From Phoronis australis (lineage: Eukaryota; Phoronida; Phoronidae), in the NCBI GenBank assembly GCA_002633005.1, contig NMRA01000799.1, forward strand, positions 7,228 through 71,227: a stretch of DNA of 64,000 nucleotides, given 5' to 3'. Below, piece by piece: positions 23,033-33,948 of this stretch (position 1 is its first letter; every line of letters begins with the position of its first letter). Below the pieces are notes generated by a model that did not search any database, was not told the origin of the DNA, and saw nothing but the letters and a program-made list of their open reading frames with translations. A program made the translations under genes and the position numbers.

Positions 23033-23192
23033 GGCTACTTGTTCATCGCGGACTATAGGTCATCAATCTTCTTCACTCCACGGATCATACATTGGCGTGT
23101 TCGCGATGGGAAAGGCTTTTCAGTATCGACTACATACAAAACCCATGGTATCGTTATGTACGCCGAAGACCGTCAGCCCAATTACCCTAATG
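23033..23192 (+). CDS. LRP-like receptor, propeller P2 exon 5 (blade 6)
   Basis: A 160-nt exon, phase 0 to phase 1, acceptor TTTACTTTCCAG and donor AATG|GTAGGC. The correct frame is GYLFIADYRSSIFFTPRIIH (FIAD in the YWTD place), then THGIVMYAEDRQPNYPNG, where GIVMYAEDRQP matches the LRP end-of-propeller consensus I-x-V-x-H/Y-x-x-R-Q-P leading to the EGF. The overlapping ATG-initiated frame that starts at 23007 is a shadow. Confidence 0.9.
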
Positions 23193-24270
23193 GTAGGCAC
23201 TCTAATGGGTCAGACACCGAGAAAACAATTAAGGTGGCGTTTCTACGCTCAGATTTAATGACTTTAAGTTATAAAACAATTAAAGACTGTGTTTTGAGGG
23301 TACTGTGAGAAACTGGGCAGGTGGTTTGGTGCCTCCTTCTGAGCAACAGTCGTTCTTAGGTTACACAGTTGGACCCATTGCACTAGTCACCTGATTAAGA
23401 CTCAGGGGGATTCCCCAGCGTGAGGTTCTTCTTGAGTAGAGTCTTCTAATTATTTTGGCTATTGAACCTGTACAGTATCTACCAGGCAAGTTATATGTCC
23501 ACTGCGATGACACTGATGAATGGGGCAAATTCCCACCAAAGCCTACGTGTAGGGTGTCTCAGATTCCAAGCCACACATAGGGCAGATTGAACAGGTCACG
23601 CGTTCTGTAATGTTATGGTGCTGAGCTAGGTCAAAGTGCCCAGTAATTACTTGGATCACCTGCCAAACAACCAGCCTGTCTAACCAATAAAGTGTTTGGG
23701 AACCCCTTGATTTAATAGGACTTAAAAAATTAATTTTAATGTCTGCAGTTGGGGCCCATCCTCCGTGCAGTCATTGACAAATGAAAACCCACTGTTTTTC
23801 CTTTGCCCTGTAATACTTTCAATGTATACGGGACTGGTGTGAAGGATTCCGGTACAAAACCGGGTACACTTTCTTTTGCCAGAAATGTATCCACGAGCCA
23901 GATGATAACACTCCCACTTTATTTCACTATGTGCACACAAGACTATCTAATGAGTTTTCCTTGAAGTCCTTTGAAGAGGAGCAAGCTCTTACTTCCACCA
24001 AATCTGGCGATTACGTTTTCCAGTGGATCTTACCATCCTAGTGGGATAAGCAACACTGGTGGCACTATTCAACGCCTTCGTCATATTATTAGCTACTGAA
24101 TTGATTTAAACAGTACACACCATGGATTTTTGCACATTTTGAATTACCGGTGGCCACAGACTAAATGTATGACGTAAAATTTAGCTAAACCCATGTTTAT
24201 TTTGTGTAATTACCTCGAAATTTTGATTATTCTTTCAATTTTGCCAATTTTCACATTTTCCGCCATGTGA
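23193..24270 (+). other. intron, left part
   Basis: No coding signal beyond short unrelated open frames. Confidence 0.45.
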
Positions 24271-24313
24271 CGTCATGGGTTGAACACAAGAGATCAGTGA
24301 CTAGCATTGAACA

Positions 24314-24553
24314 ATGGCGGACAGCAGGAACTTAGAAAGCGACGACGATTATGAGCAAGAATTGAACGAATACTATGAAGAAACGTACGGGAATGGTGGC
24401 CAGGATGAGGAAGTGGGGTTGCAACAAAGCGAGAACAAGTTTAATGTGCTTCCGGCTGCGTACTTTTCTACTTTGAGCCTTACGAACTGGATCGTCCCGC
24501 GAGAGAAGCGGCCTCGGGCTCGGCGAGTCAACCAATCCAACAGACGATCCTGA
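24314..24553 (+). CDS. acidic 79-residue hypothetical protein
   Basis: It begins MADSRNLESDDDYEQELNEY and has a strongly acidic first half (DDD, EYYEE, QDEE), then a basic tail (REKRPRARR) ending at a TGA. The ATG sits in AACAATGG, a fair initiation context. I do not recognise the product. Its placement immediately inside one inverted repeat suggests it belongs to the mobile module at 24271-24939, not to the receptor gene. It may be only a first exon or an N-terminal fragment. Confidence 0.4.
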   Translation: MADSRNLESDDDYEQELNEYYEETYGNGGQDEEVGLQQSENKFNVLPAAYFSTLSLTNWIVPREKRPRARRVNQSNRRS

Positions 24554-24591
24554 ATTAAGAGCTGATGTTTCTGAATGATAAATATTGTCCT

Positions 24592-24887
24592 TTATTGAAC
24601 CAGGCCTTCATCGTAACGTCTCCTGTGACTGGAGTCGAAACACGAGTCCTCAAAGTGGGCAGAACACAGAGTGGCCCCGGACCGAATCCCTTGGTCCACG
24701 ATGACGTCCCACACTCTCGTTCGGCGCACGAAGCGATGCCACTTCTGCGCAACTTTGGTGTCCTTCGGAACACCGAGACGTTCTCCGCCTGGCTGCTGTT
24801 GCTGCAGCCTCCGGAAACACATCTTTTGATCCCTCTACGAACCTTCTCGACGCTAAATGTGCTTTGCTTTCTCTTCACTCTATACAC
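24592..24887 (-). pseudogene. THAP-domain ORF, broken by a frameshift
   Basis: Minus strand. The N-terminal frame gives KRCVSGGCSNSSQAENVSVF, the first half of a THAP zinc finger (C-x4-C). The fold then continues in another frame as PKDTKVAQKWHRFVRRTR and LCSAHFEDSCFD, which carries the C-x2-H pair and the usual end motif. The frame change falls in the bases coding VSVF (about 24770-24780) and needs a single-base indel. THAP domains are DNA-binding zinc fingers of P-element transposases and related host proteins. The frame ends at 24592, so only the DNA-binding domain is present. Confidence 0.65.
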
Positions 24888-24939
24888 TTTGTCGCTGATC
24901 CCAACAGTATGGCAAACGACTTGGGTTCAACCCATGACG

Positions 24940-26769
24940 TTGTACATAATTATTATTTTTTCAATTTTTGCTTGTTTCTTTATGAGCTGTGCACTAAAGG
25001 CACTGAAATCTAGTAAGATATAATAATAAAATTTATTTTGAGGTACTAGAGTCATGTTGTGTACACTTTAAGCGCAAATGCTTGGAGTATTACATTCCAT
25101 GGCTTAAACGGAATTGAAGCATGTCCCTGCAGACAATTTGCCAATCGATTTTCCCAACATTCCTAAGCACAATGTAGAATGGGATAGTATATACTACAAC
25201 TCCTAAAATCTAATGTAATGGGGGAGAAGACTGTGGATGTAATCTCCAACACTTACCTGGATCAAATCCATGCATATTCGCATATATCTGATCTAAAACT
25301 GTCTACCTCTGTTGCAAATTCCGTGTTATACTCGGGCCGTAGGTCGTAAAAGTTTCTCACCTGAGTCACCTGGTATATGTGGAACTCACAAAACAGCGGG
25401 AGTGTGTCTATTAGAAGTAGACAGACATTGACCTTATTTAAATTAATTAGTTTTTATTTTACTGTTCTGTTTGCTTACTTGCAAATACCTCTTAATTGAC
25501 ATGATCCATGAGGTCAGGACAGGAATGGTGGAATTTTTTTATAGTAGAATAGCATGAACAATTCTAGAAAACTCCAGTTTGTTAGGGATTCATATAGTTT
25601 GAAACAATCTATAGCCTAGTGTATGTTTGTAGAATGATTGGGTTAGCTGAAAAGCTCCTGGACATTGTTCAAAGACTATACATACTTATATATAGTCATT
25701 TTTCTTCGGCTGGAGTTGAAGGTCAGTTAAATTCTGTTGAAGTTAAAGCTGAGTTGCAATGAAGAGAATCATTAGTGTGAAGAAACAGGTGACTGCATCA
25801 GCAACCAGTGTAACAGTTGCTTGAAGTGTCTGAGACGTTCATCCCAAGTCAGGTCTTCGCTGCACTAGCTGGAGCATAGAACAGACATTAAGCCAGACGT
25901 TTATTTGGTAGAACTTTGCATAGATATTAATAAAGTGATAAACTCGAACCAGCCCTCAGTCTGTCCTCGCACCGAAAGCCTTTAGCATCGCTTGGTAACA
26001 ACCAGCGCCCTGCTATCCATGGGGATAAGAGCCTGACAGTGTCCATTTACGCCCATTAGGTCGCAAGCTACAGTCACCGTATCTCTTACTCAGAAATCTG
26101 GAAGTGGTATTGAGGTATATGATTTAGAATAACATTTATTGTTGTGCTCCCCCAACGGTAAGGCTCAGATACTCACAATATGTGTCTTGTCTCAGATTTT
26201 AAAACTTCGGGGAAAGTCTTTAGCCAAAACATGTGTCGTTACTAATATTTTGTTGCAAGAGGGCACATGAATTATTATCATGCTTAAGATTAATCTGAGA
26301 AGGTTAAAGGCCACACTTCCAGATAAGGTATATTCATCTGGAAAACCAAAAAGATCAATTCATCACGTAGTGTACTTCATAGGGCATCAGTCGCTTGTTA
26401 GCATTACCTTGGTAGGGTTACACTAGTTTTGATTCTGTAGGTTTAATTGTGCTGTTCCATTTGTTTACTAACAGATAGTATTTGATCGTGTAATTTGTTT
26501 AAAATAGAATATAAGTGAAATTCATTGGAATAAAGTTTTGTTAGATAAATATTTTGATTAGTACCCTGACTAATTGATTAGGTTCAACAAAACGTGAACC
26601 TCCGAAGCGTTGAAATTGAGAATCGCAAAATGGAAATTGGCATTTTATAAAACAGAATAGCATAGAATGTGTGCATTTAAAAGTTAAATTCTTAAAGCTT
26701 CAGAAGAAGGTGTTTAGCCAAGCAAATCTCTGAGCATGGATGACATCATCTACCTCTACTCTATTTCAG
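24940..26769 (+). other. intron, right part
   Basis: No gene was recognised. The 3' end at 26755-26769 supplies the CTATTTCAG acceptor of the next EGF exon. Confidence 0.45.
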
Positions 26770-26880
26770 CTTGTTCAAATGATAGCTGTGAACACTTGTG
26801 TGTGGCGACTACAGAGGGCACTTCATCCTGTCTGTGCAAAGATGGATACATACTGGACACGGTTACCACAGCGTGCATAG
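26770..26880 (+). CDS. LRP-like receptor, EGF-like module after P2
   Basis: A 111-nt exon, phase 1 to phase 1. It encodes ACSNDSCEHLCVATTEG, then SCLCKDGYILDTVTTACI: six cysteines with C-x4-C-x3-C, then C-x-C and a last C. It is shorter than the other EGF exons because it lacks the NGG insert, but SCEHLC..SCLCKDGY is classic LRP EGF sequence. Donor ATAG|GTAGGC. Confidence 0.9.
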   Translation, partial: LVQMIAVNTCVWRLQRALHPVCAKMDTYWTRLPQRA

Positions 26881-27554
26881 GTAGGCTGGACGTTTTTAAA
26901 TCACTCGGCTGCAACGAACAAAAAACCTTAGAATGTGGCAAAAAGTGTACTCCACCCACTCAGTCGTGACATCGTGACCTCATCATCGAAATGAGGGATG
27001 TGTTCCTGACGCTTTTTTACAAGGATTTTTTTCAGTATAATTAGGTAGCAGCCCTTCATTGACAAATCTGTTTGAAGGAACGACAAAATAACGCTACTGT
27101 CCGAACAGGAAGTACAATCGTGCGCTCAGAACCAGGTTCACAAAGAATTAAAACAAAACCCACAATGCACTATTAAGGTCATTTATGTCCCGCAAAGAGC
27201 TCTAAGAAAAGCGAGACATCACATGCACTCATTGATCTCGCAGTGTCTGTTTCTGGCCAACAATTTGGTTGTCTAGAAAGATATAGGAGCAACGTTGTAC
27301 AAAAAACGACCATTAGTCCGCAACACTTTTATATATGAACCGTGTTGTTAGTTGTTGCTCTTATCTGAAATTCGCTTTTTAGGTACATTGCCCTTCTATG
27401 AAAGTCATTTTCACAACAACATAAATGCATGATCGAAAAACAGCCTTAAACTGAGGATATTTCTAAGGACATGACATAACTTCAAAAACTTGTTTAAAAA
27501 TGACATATTATGAAATTCTGTATATTATGACTGTTGAACCATAATATTTTGCAG
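26881..27554 (+). other. intron
   Basis: No feature was recognised. Confidence 0.5.
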
Positions 27555-27815
27555 CTGTTAGCAAGCCGGTCGGCCCGTACTACGCCATCACCTATGGCGC
27601 ACAGGTGGCCCTTGTAGCTACAACCAACACATTGGATACGACGTTCTTCTTAAGCACACTCTACTCTGGTCCCGTGAAATGGACTCGCGTTGATGCCAAC
27701 TACTATCAGGAGGCGCTGTACCTGGTGAACTCCGCTGCGAACACCATCGACATGATGAAGGTCAACAATATGCATTTTGCCACGACTGTGATAAAACATG
27801 TGGCTAACGTGACAG
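27555..27815 (+). CDS. LRP-like receptor, propeller P3 exon 1 (blades 1-2)
   Basis: A 261-nt exon, phase 1 to phase 1, acceptor ATTTTGCAG and donor ACAG|GTAGGT. It encodes GPYYAITYGAQVALVATTNT, a diverged first blade, and QEALYLVNSAANTIDMMKVN, a second blade with LYLVN in the YWTD position. The ends match P1 and P2 exon 1. The last residues NVT form a sequon. GC content is higher than in the flanking introns, as expected for coding sequence. Confidence 0.83.
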
Positions 27816-28617
27816 GTAGGTGCCTATTCGATATTCAGTTAAGTAATAAACTAACGTGTATTTGTTTTTACACATCCTCATCGGATCCTGGTCGTTTTCA
27901 GATCAAGTAATGACCCCTGGATTTTTCGAATGCGAGCTGGATCTTGAAAATGCGCCTTTAGTTTGAGATTTTGGCTAGGCCGCAAACGGTAATCTTGCGT
28001 CTATTTTCGTGGTTGTTCAAGCCCTGACCAGGGACACATGTACCCGGTGTGAAAGTAACCGTTGTCCACCTGGAAAAATTGCCAGGCTTGTGTGAATTTG
28101 AATAACGCGCCCGTATGCTGGCATTCAAATGCACTGTACATGCAGCTAGGATATTCTCTGATATGCATAAAACGGGACACATAGAACCCGGGACACATGG
28201 GGATGACACCATTGCGTGGAACGTTTGGCAAGCAAGATAGAACTCATAATTGTTAAAAAGTATTCCGTAACCAGTAGATTGTATAGCAAACAATAGGTGG
28301 CGTGGCATGGTCCATGTCCTGTAGTTTAGAGTACTGCAGTGGAAAATAAGCGATGTGTTTTACTAATCTTTATTAATCTGAGTATGGGACAGATTTTTCA
28401 CAGACCAGTTTTACAATTATCGTACATTGTATGTGGCTCATTTCAAAAGTTGGGTTTTGGCAGAAAATGGGTTTACAGAACGTTTAATAATGAAATGAAC
28501 GACTTATACTTTAGCACACAAGTGTGTTTATACGAGACAGTATGAACGCGCAGTTTGTTCGGTGCAGTCACTGCAAATAGTCAATTTAATAAATATGTCA
28601 GTCTCATCTCATTTCAG
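27816..28617 (+). other. intron
   Basis: No gene. A segment at 27960-28320 has two overlapping minus-strand open frames with similar GGGACACATG words (28029, 28174, 28190). It may be a degenerate repeat. Confidence 0.4.
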
Positions 28618-28768
28618 ACCTTTCCGTTGACTGGGTCAGCAACACCCTCTATTGGTTGGATGGGTTTTACGGGCAAGTGTGGATCTCCAAGCTGGACGGC
28701 ACCTTCCAGACTCTGTTGACTGACGGCCTGAAAAAGCCGACCAGCATAGCGGTGGACCCTATTAACAA
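28618..28768 (+). CDS. LRP-like receptor, propeller P3 exon 2 (blade 3)
   Basis: A 151-nt exon, phase 1 to phase 2. It encodes DLSVDWVSNTLYWLDGFYGQ, a near-canonical class B repeat (VDWVSNTLYWLD), followed by ISKLDGTFQTLLTDGL and KPTSIAVDPINK. The match to the LRP consensus is as good as that of P2 exon 2. The donor is AACAA|GTGGGT. Confidence 0.92.
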
Positions 28769-29329
28769 GTGGGTGATGTTTTTGGCCATGGTTTGTCCTG
28801 TTTTCTTTCTCCATGAAAAGGCTTCTATAGGATAGTTACACATCTTGGATTGATTTTTTCATGGCCAGATTCCCTATGAAATGGTACAAGTACCATTTTC
28901 TTAAAGTTCCATAGAGCCCCTATTTAGCTTTCAATGTTGGAGTCTTGGCTAATGCGCTTTCGGGTTTGAAAATTATCGTAATAATTTGTAAATGCAACAT
29001 AATAAATTAAATGTAGTTGTGTAATACATATACAAAATGCACACTCACGTCTCCAGCTGGATAGTGAAGTCTTTATTATTATATTTCGTGCACGTATTTT
29101 GAAATATTTTTTCAAGAATGAACGAAATTTAGTTTCTTGTTTACAGTCTGCTCTCAATTGATAAATAGATTGTTTACATTACAAAATAATCCAAATAACA
29201 TGGTTTCCAAGCGATGCTTCACGCCTAGCAACCAAAAACTGAACTATTTCGTGGCATTACGTTTCAACTTCAACATTGTATTCCAGCGTTTTGATGGAAA
29301 GGACCTGTGTGTATCATTATCGGTATTTT

Positions 29330-29670
29330 TGTTTCTCAAAGAAATGAATTTATCGCCAGTATTCTGTGGAGAATCCAATATATACACAAAACATACCGAG
29401 CGTGGCGTAAATGAATAATCCCACGAGATATTATTCCGCGTATAAACCGTCTTTATCCCATACGCTACGAATTCCTAAGTTTTTTTCATATTTTCGGTAG
29501 ATTTTTTAAATGCATCACTTAGACTGTTCACCTGGCGGATCACATCCTTTATCCCATACGCGTGGAAATACGGTCATGCAATAATGTTTTCCGTATTCAC
29601 CTCCTAGGTCAATGTAGACTAGGGTGTCGATAACCAGCTCTATCATCAAACTTTCACAAAATAGTTTCAA
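29330..29670. repeat. left arm (A-B) of permuted inverted repeat
   Basis: Sub-block A (about 29330-29540) is found inverted at 30888-31130, and sub-block B (about 29545-29670) inverted at 31400-31590. Each arm carries the motif TATCCCATACGC twice (29454-29465 and 29550-29561 here). Identity is patchy for A and high around the B core (GGAGGTGAATACGGAAAACA on the complementary strand). The two arms bracket the tyrosine-recombinase relic. Confidence 0.6.
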
Positions 29671-29846
29671 GTAATGAATTTGTAGCAGCATTAGTAACAC
29701 TCAACATGCACTCATGTCCCAAATATATCATCTGGTACAAAACTGTTAATTATATGACACTTTTGTCTCCGTTTTATTTTCTGAAATACAGCGTCTGCAA
29801 CACAGACGCTGTGACTACGAATGCCCGGCGACCGGACACAAAAATA

Positions 29847-30757
29847 ATGAGTTTCAATCTTGGAATGTTCAATTTAAAATACGAGGATCCAGAAATTCAA
29901 GAGTTGATTGAATTAAAAGAACAGGAGGTGCAACTGGAAAATCAAAATGAGAAACTCAAAGTGGTGACAAGGAAAGCAAAAGATTTCATCAACCGAAAAA
30001 AACCATGAAGACTGTCAAGAAAACTGTAAGTGCAACCGAGAGATTTGCTGCTTGGCTATTTGAACACAATGAAAACAAAAAGTTGCCAGACATATCCCCG
30101 AAAGAGCTAGACATCCTCGTAACGGGCTTTCTAATGGCATTGGCAAAGCACGATGGATCTTCATATGAGCCGGACAATCTAACATGATTTCAGAGGGCCA
30201 TTGACCGACCCCTGAAAGAAATAGGCTACCCAGTCACTATGGTAGGCAATCGAACCATATTTCGATTTTCCAAAAACGTGCTTTTTGCCCGTCGGCGGGA
30301 CTTGAAGCAACAGGGAAAAGTCAATCGAAAAAACAGGTCAGAATTACTGACAGATAACCTGGAAGAGCTGTTGTAGAGTACCGGTCAACTTGGGAAACAT
30401 TCACAACAAGCACTCCTCAACACAGTGTGTTCCGTAAATACCAATCTGTTTTGTTTCCGCGGTTAACATGAAAGCCACCAGCTGCAGTGAGTAGGCATAC
30501 AGTTGCTTGATGACGAATCTGGCAACCAATACCTAGAGTTCAACGAAAAGGAAACGAAAACAACGTTTGGCACTGGCAGCGACATTAGACCATTTAGTCC
30601 AAAAGCATCTGCTCATCCGTCAGATCCATCAAGGTGGCCCGTTGCTACTTACAAAGCCTACCGATCACGAAGACCCCCAAACACCCTCACCCCTGAGTGC
30701 AGCTTCCTGGTGAGGATTTTACAATGTTTAATAATCTTGTTATCTATTTATTTTTGA
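29847..30757 (+). pseudogene. Crypton-type tyrosine recombinase relic (N-terminal part)
   Basis: A coiled-coil-like leader (29847-30008, rich in Glu/Lys/Gln heptads) ends in an ATGA overlap with the next frame at 30005, which begins MKTVKKTVSATERFAAWLFE. That frame has the pattern of the N-terminal domain of Crypton / DUF3504 proteins: a WL helix, LDILVTGFLMALAKHDGSSY, the QRAIDRPLKE and LKQQGK segments, then NQYLEFNEKETKTTFG and VATYKAYRSRRP. It stays in one frame but is broken by four in-frame stops: TGA 30185, TAG 30374, TAA 30464 and TGA 30488. No C-terminal catalytic Tyr region was found. The sequence reaches a possible donor (CTG|GTGAGG) at 30710. Confidence 0.72.
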
Positions 30758-30887
30758 AATATGATACAAGTTCAATGCACAATAACTGTCGTTTTCGCAC
30801 CTTTTATCAATTTTAAGTAATAAACGGTTACATTTAATACTGTTTTCTTTTACTAGTAAGTTAGTAACATAACGCACACGTACATAC

Positions 30888-31590
30888 ACAGCAGGTTGTG
30901 ATTCGCCACGTAAACAGTTAGGATGAAGTATTTATAAACTGCCGAAAGAAAACAAAAGAAACTCACGAATTCGATGCGTATGGGATAACTACATTCGGTC
31001 TCGGTCGATACGCGTAATAATAAATCGTGGAATGTTATTCCATGTACGCCACTCTCGTTACGTTTTGCGTATGTATGTATGTACTTCCGCATCGGGTTGC
31101 AAGTTTTCTCTAGTAAAAGAAACAGTTTTAAGTGTAACGATTTGTTACTTGAAAAGAGACAACAATAACGAAAACAAAGGTAACTGTGCATTGAACTTGT
31201 AACATCTAAAATTGTTAAATAACTACGATATTTGATATTGTAGTTACCGAGGAGACGGCGCCTGAGTTGCCGACGATATAATGTAATATTTAGGAATTAA
31301 AAACTGAGACAAAATCGTCATATAATTAAGAGTCTTGTTCCATATTTTACGATTGCGACCAGATCGCATGTTGAGTGTTATTTACAATTCTTCAATTGTA
31401 TTACTTTGAACTATTTTCGGAAAGTTTGATTATCGAACAGGCTATAACGACGTCGAGTCGACATTGACCTACTTTTTGAACTTTCCATGTCAGAGGTCAC
31501 TGTTGAAGTAGTGCGGGAGGTGAATACGGAAAACATTATTGCATGACTGTATTGCAATCGACTGATTCAACGCGTATGGGATAAAATTGT
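30888..31590. repeat. right arm (A'-B') of permuted inverted repeat
   Basis: Positions 30888-31130 are the reverse complement of 29330-29540, and 31400-31590 of 29545-29670. The motif GCGTATGGGATA occurs at 30976-30987 and 31572-31583. In a simple inverted repeat the order would be B'-A'; here it is A'-B', with about 270 bp between. Confidence 0.6.
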
Positions 31591-32808
31591 AAGCAATGAA
31601 GCAAAGTACGTACTGGGCAGTTGATGGACAACCAGAATTCTTTCATTAATTTTTGGTTTTGTCCTTCTGAAACTCTTGTCAGGGAGTTTTACTCAATGCT
31701 CGAGTTGTGGAAGAATCACTTTGTCTTGGTTTCTATGGTTACAATAAGGCCTTTGGTGTTACTTTTTGCTTAATACACCACTTCTTTTTTAATTGAGTTT
31801 GCTTTGATCTCGGTCATCAATGACTATGCTACTTCCTGTTCAGTATAACTTGAAATTCCAAAAAATAATGGTTTATTCATGTTTAATTGTATCAATATTT
31901 AGCCTTTCATTGGGTTTTAAACATTAAATTATGTTGAACGATTCTCTTATTTCCCTGGGCTACGCACCTTCAATATAGTAAAAAGACCGCTTACGGTGGA
32001 CATTCTTCCAAATCATCGCATTTTGACTAGCAGCGTTCCTTTTCTCACGAGTAGGGATAAGTACGTGACTGTGTGTTTGATATTTTGCGTATGTATCAAA
32101 GTTGGTGTCTGCAGCACTATACTGGCGTACAAGTGGAAAACATAATATAATTATCTCTGCTTAAAAGGAACAACGGTTTTTAGGACAGTAACGTGTTCTA
32201 ATTGTTAAATAATGCCCATGTGGTTGATGATAGAGAAGACTCTGTATGCCAGGTTGTCATATGGCTAATGTCTACACACTTACTTTCTATCCAAATTATA
32301 ATGTCTGTCCGTTGACACAAAACCTGGCTGCATGACATTTGATCATACTATTTCGTGAGTACTGTCCATCAATGTTCAATTCGATTTACAACTTCCCCAA
32401 CTAGTTCACAGCTCAGAAAGAGTTACATCAATTAGGAGACAGCTCTTTCATAAGAACATGCAGTACATTTCAGTCTCGCGTCAATTTGCTGACAACTCAT
32501 ATACGATCGAAGTCCACTGCCGCTTCAAGGTGGCGGCCATTTTGTTGGTGCACCAAAGGAAATTCAAAAATTATTTTGAAAATTCTATTTTTTCTGGTTG
32601 TTTTTAAAACAAATGAGTAGGTGTTAAAACAGTATTATAGAGAATGATTTAAAACTATGTCACCTAGCTGCTAAATTCACTTCATGAAGTTTTTCATTGA
32701 AAGCAAGTATACGACTTATGGTCTTCAGATGCATAATGGGAACTTGTATTGTTTTCTTCTTATGTGCTGTATGAGTCTAGAGCCGTGACCAATATGTGCT
32801 TATTTCAG
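31591..32808 (+). other. intron remainder
   Basis: AT-rich intron with no recognised element. It ends in the acceptor TTATTTCAG of the next P3 exon. Confidence 0.45.
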
Positions 32809-32934
32809 GTACCTGTACTACACAGTCAGCGGTGTAGGCATCAAGCAGTCACACATGGATGGGACCAATTCTGTCACCGTTAACCCTACATCGAACTCCT
32901 TACGGAGTCTGTGTGTTGACTATTTAGATCGGCG
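32809..32934 (+). CDS. LRP-like receptor, propeller P3 exon 3 (blade 4)
   Basis: A 126-nt exon, phase 2 to phase 2. It encodes KYLYYTVSGVGIKQSHMDG, a blade with LYYTV in place of YWTD and a normal DG turn, ending LRSLCVDYLDRR, the strand that introduces the following blade. It has no ATG-led open frame of useful length, so it is easily missed. The donor is GGCG|GTAAGT. Confidence 0.85.
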
Positions 32935-33130
32935 GTAAGTTTTGGTTCCTCTGTGGCAGGTTTTCTATTAGGGAAAAGTCAATACTTGTGATTTTGTCTC
33001 CTCTTAAGAATATGTCGTTGCTTCATTTTGCTGTGGAAATATAAGCTAGCAATAAAGTTAATCATCTGGTGAAGTGACTTAACTAAACATAGCACTTTGA
33101 AGATCTTAGGAAGATGTCAGCTACATGTAG

Positions 33131-33368
33131 CAGAGGCGGATTTAGGGGGGGTGCAAGGGGGTCATGGCCCCCCCTAAAACTCTCCATGCACAATGCATAG
33201 GACTTGAGCAAATTCCGTTTACCTTTTTTAGTAATAAGGACCACAAAACCAAAATTTCGAGACCCCTGCATCCCTACGTTTTAGACTGGGCCGCTTGTTA
33301 TTCCTGTGCCCTGCCCCCCCCCCTCCCAACTCAANCCCTCCCAACTCAAAATCGTGGATCCGCCTCTG
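33131..33368. mobile_element. MITE-like element with CAGAGGCGGAT ends
   Basis: It begins CAGAGGCGGATTTAGGGGGG and ends GTGGATCCGCCTCTG, giving near-perfect ~15-bp terminal inverted repeats. Both sides carry internal G- or C-runs. It has no coding capacity. A single n at 33335 is flanked on both sides by the same CCCTCCCAACTCAA word, so a few bases were probably duplicated at an assembly join. Related ends are seen at 6535-6832. Confidence 0.75.
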
Positions 33369-33836
33369 GCTAGAATTTGCTGTTCACAAGTTAAACAAGC
33401 CACCAATGCTTATACCTGCTTACGTTAAATGGGGTTCCAAAAGCTGAGCCAGATATTCTATCTAGGAACTCTAATTTTAAGTCTTTGAACACCCACTAGA
33501 GGAAGGTTTGATGCAATCTGCATGTCAGAACATTACTACCTCCCTGTTGTGCGACTATAGATATTGGAGCTACATGTAAGTTCTGCATAACTATGAATGT
33601 ATGTTCAATCTTGGTAGCAATTGCTACGTTCATCATCTGATATCTAGGCTAGGTTACTCTGTAACTATAAAGCATATTTATTTTATCTGGGCTAAGTTAC
33701 TACAGAACTATTGAAATTTTTACTCGTATAATGGTGAAAGTAACATTTATCACATCTGTGTGATACTGTACTATTTAGTATGTTTATCATACCTTGACTG
33801 AATTATTGTGTAACTGGATGACATGTTGTTTTGTAG

Positions 33837-33948
33837 TCTGTACTTTGTGTCCGACAAGTATATATACTACTCCAAACTGGACTCGCTCCGTAACGCAAGA
33901 CCCTACAAAATCTCTACCTTCAAACCGATCGCTGTAACAACATTTCAG
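33837..33948 (+). CDS. LRP-like receptor, propeller P3 exon 4 (blade 5)
   Basis: A 112-nt exon, phase 2 to phase 0, acceptor TTTTGTAG and donor CAG|GTATTA. It encodes RLYFVSDKYIYYSKLDSL (LYFVSD as the YWTD strand) and ends TFKPIAVTTFQ. The phases equal those of P2 exon 4, which predicts a further phase-0-to-1 exon of about 160 nt before the EGF at 37801. None was found in the readable sequence, so it may lie in the N gap. Confidence 0.85.

Larger units (their letters stand above)
24271..24939. mobile_element. THAP-containing module between inverted repeats
   Basis: A 20-bp sequence at 24271-24290 (CGTCATGGGTTGAACACAAG) is repeated inverted at 24920-24939 with 19 of 20 matches. Between them lie two convergent open frames: an acidic + strand ORF starting 24 nt inside the left repeat and a minus-strand THAP-type ORF starting soon after the right repeat. 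This looks like the remains of a cut-and-paste DNA transposon, perhaps P-element/THAP related. The repeats may be subterminal; true ends and target duplication were not found. Confidence 0.5.

Noticed and set aside
23007-23258. ATG-led 83-residue frame overlapping P2 exon 5
   Set aside because: The alternative frame gives the YWTD-type strand and the RQP end motif and fits the phases of both neighbouring exons.
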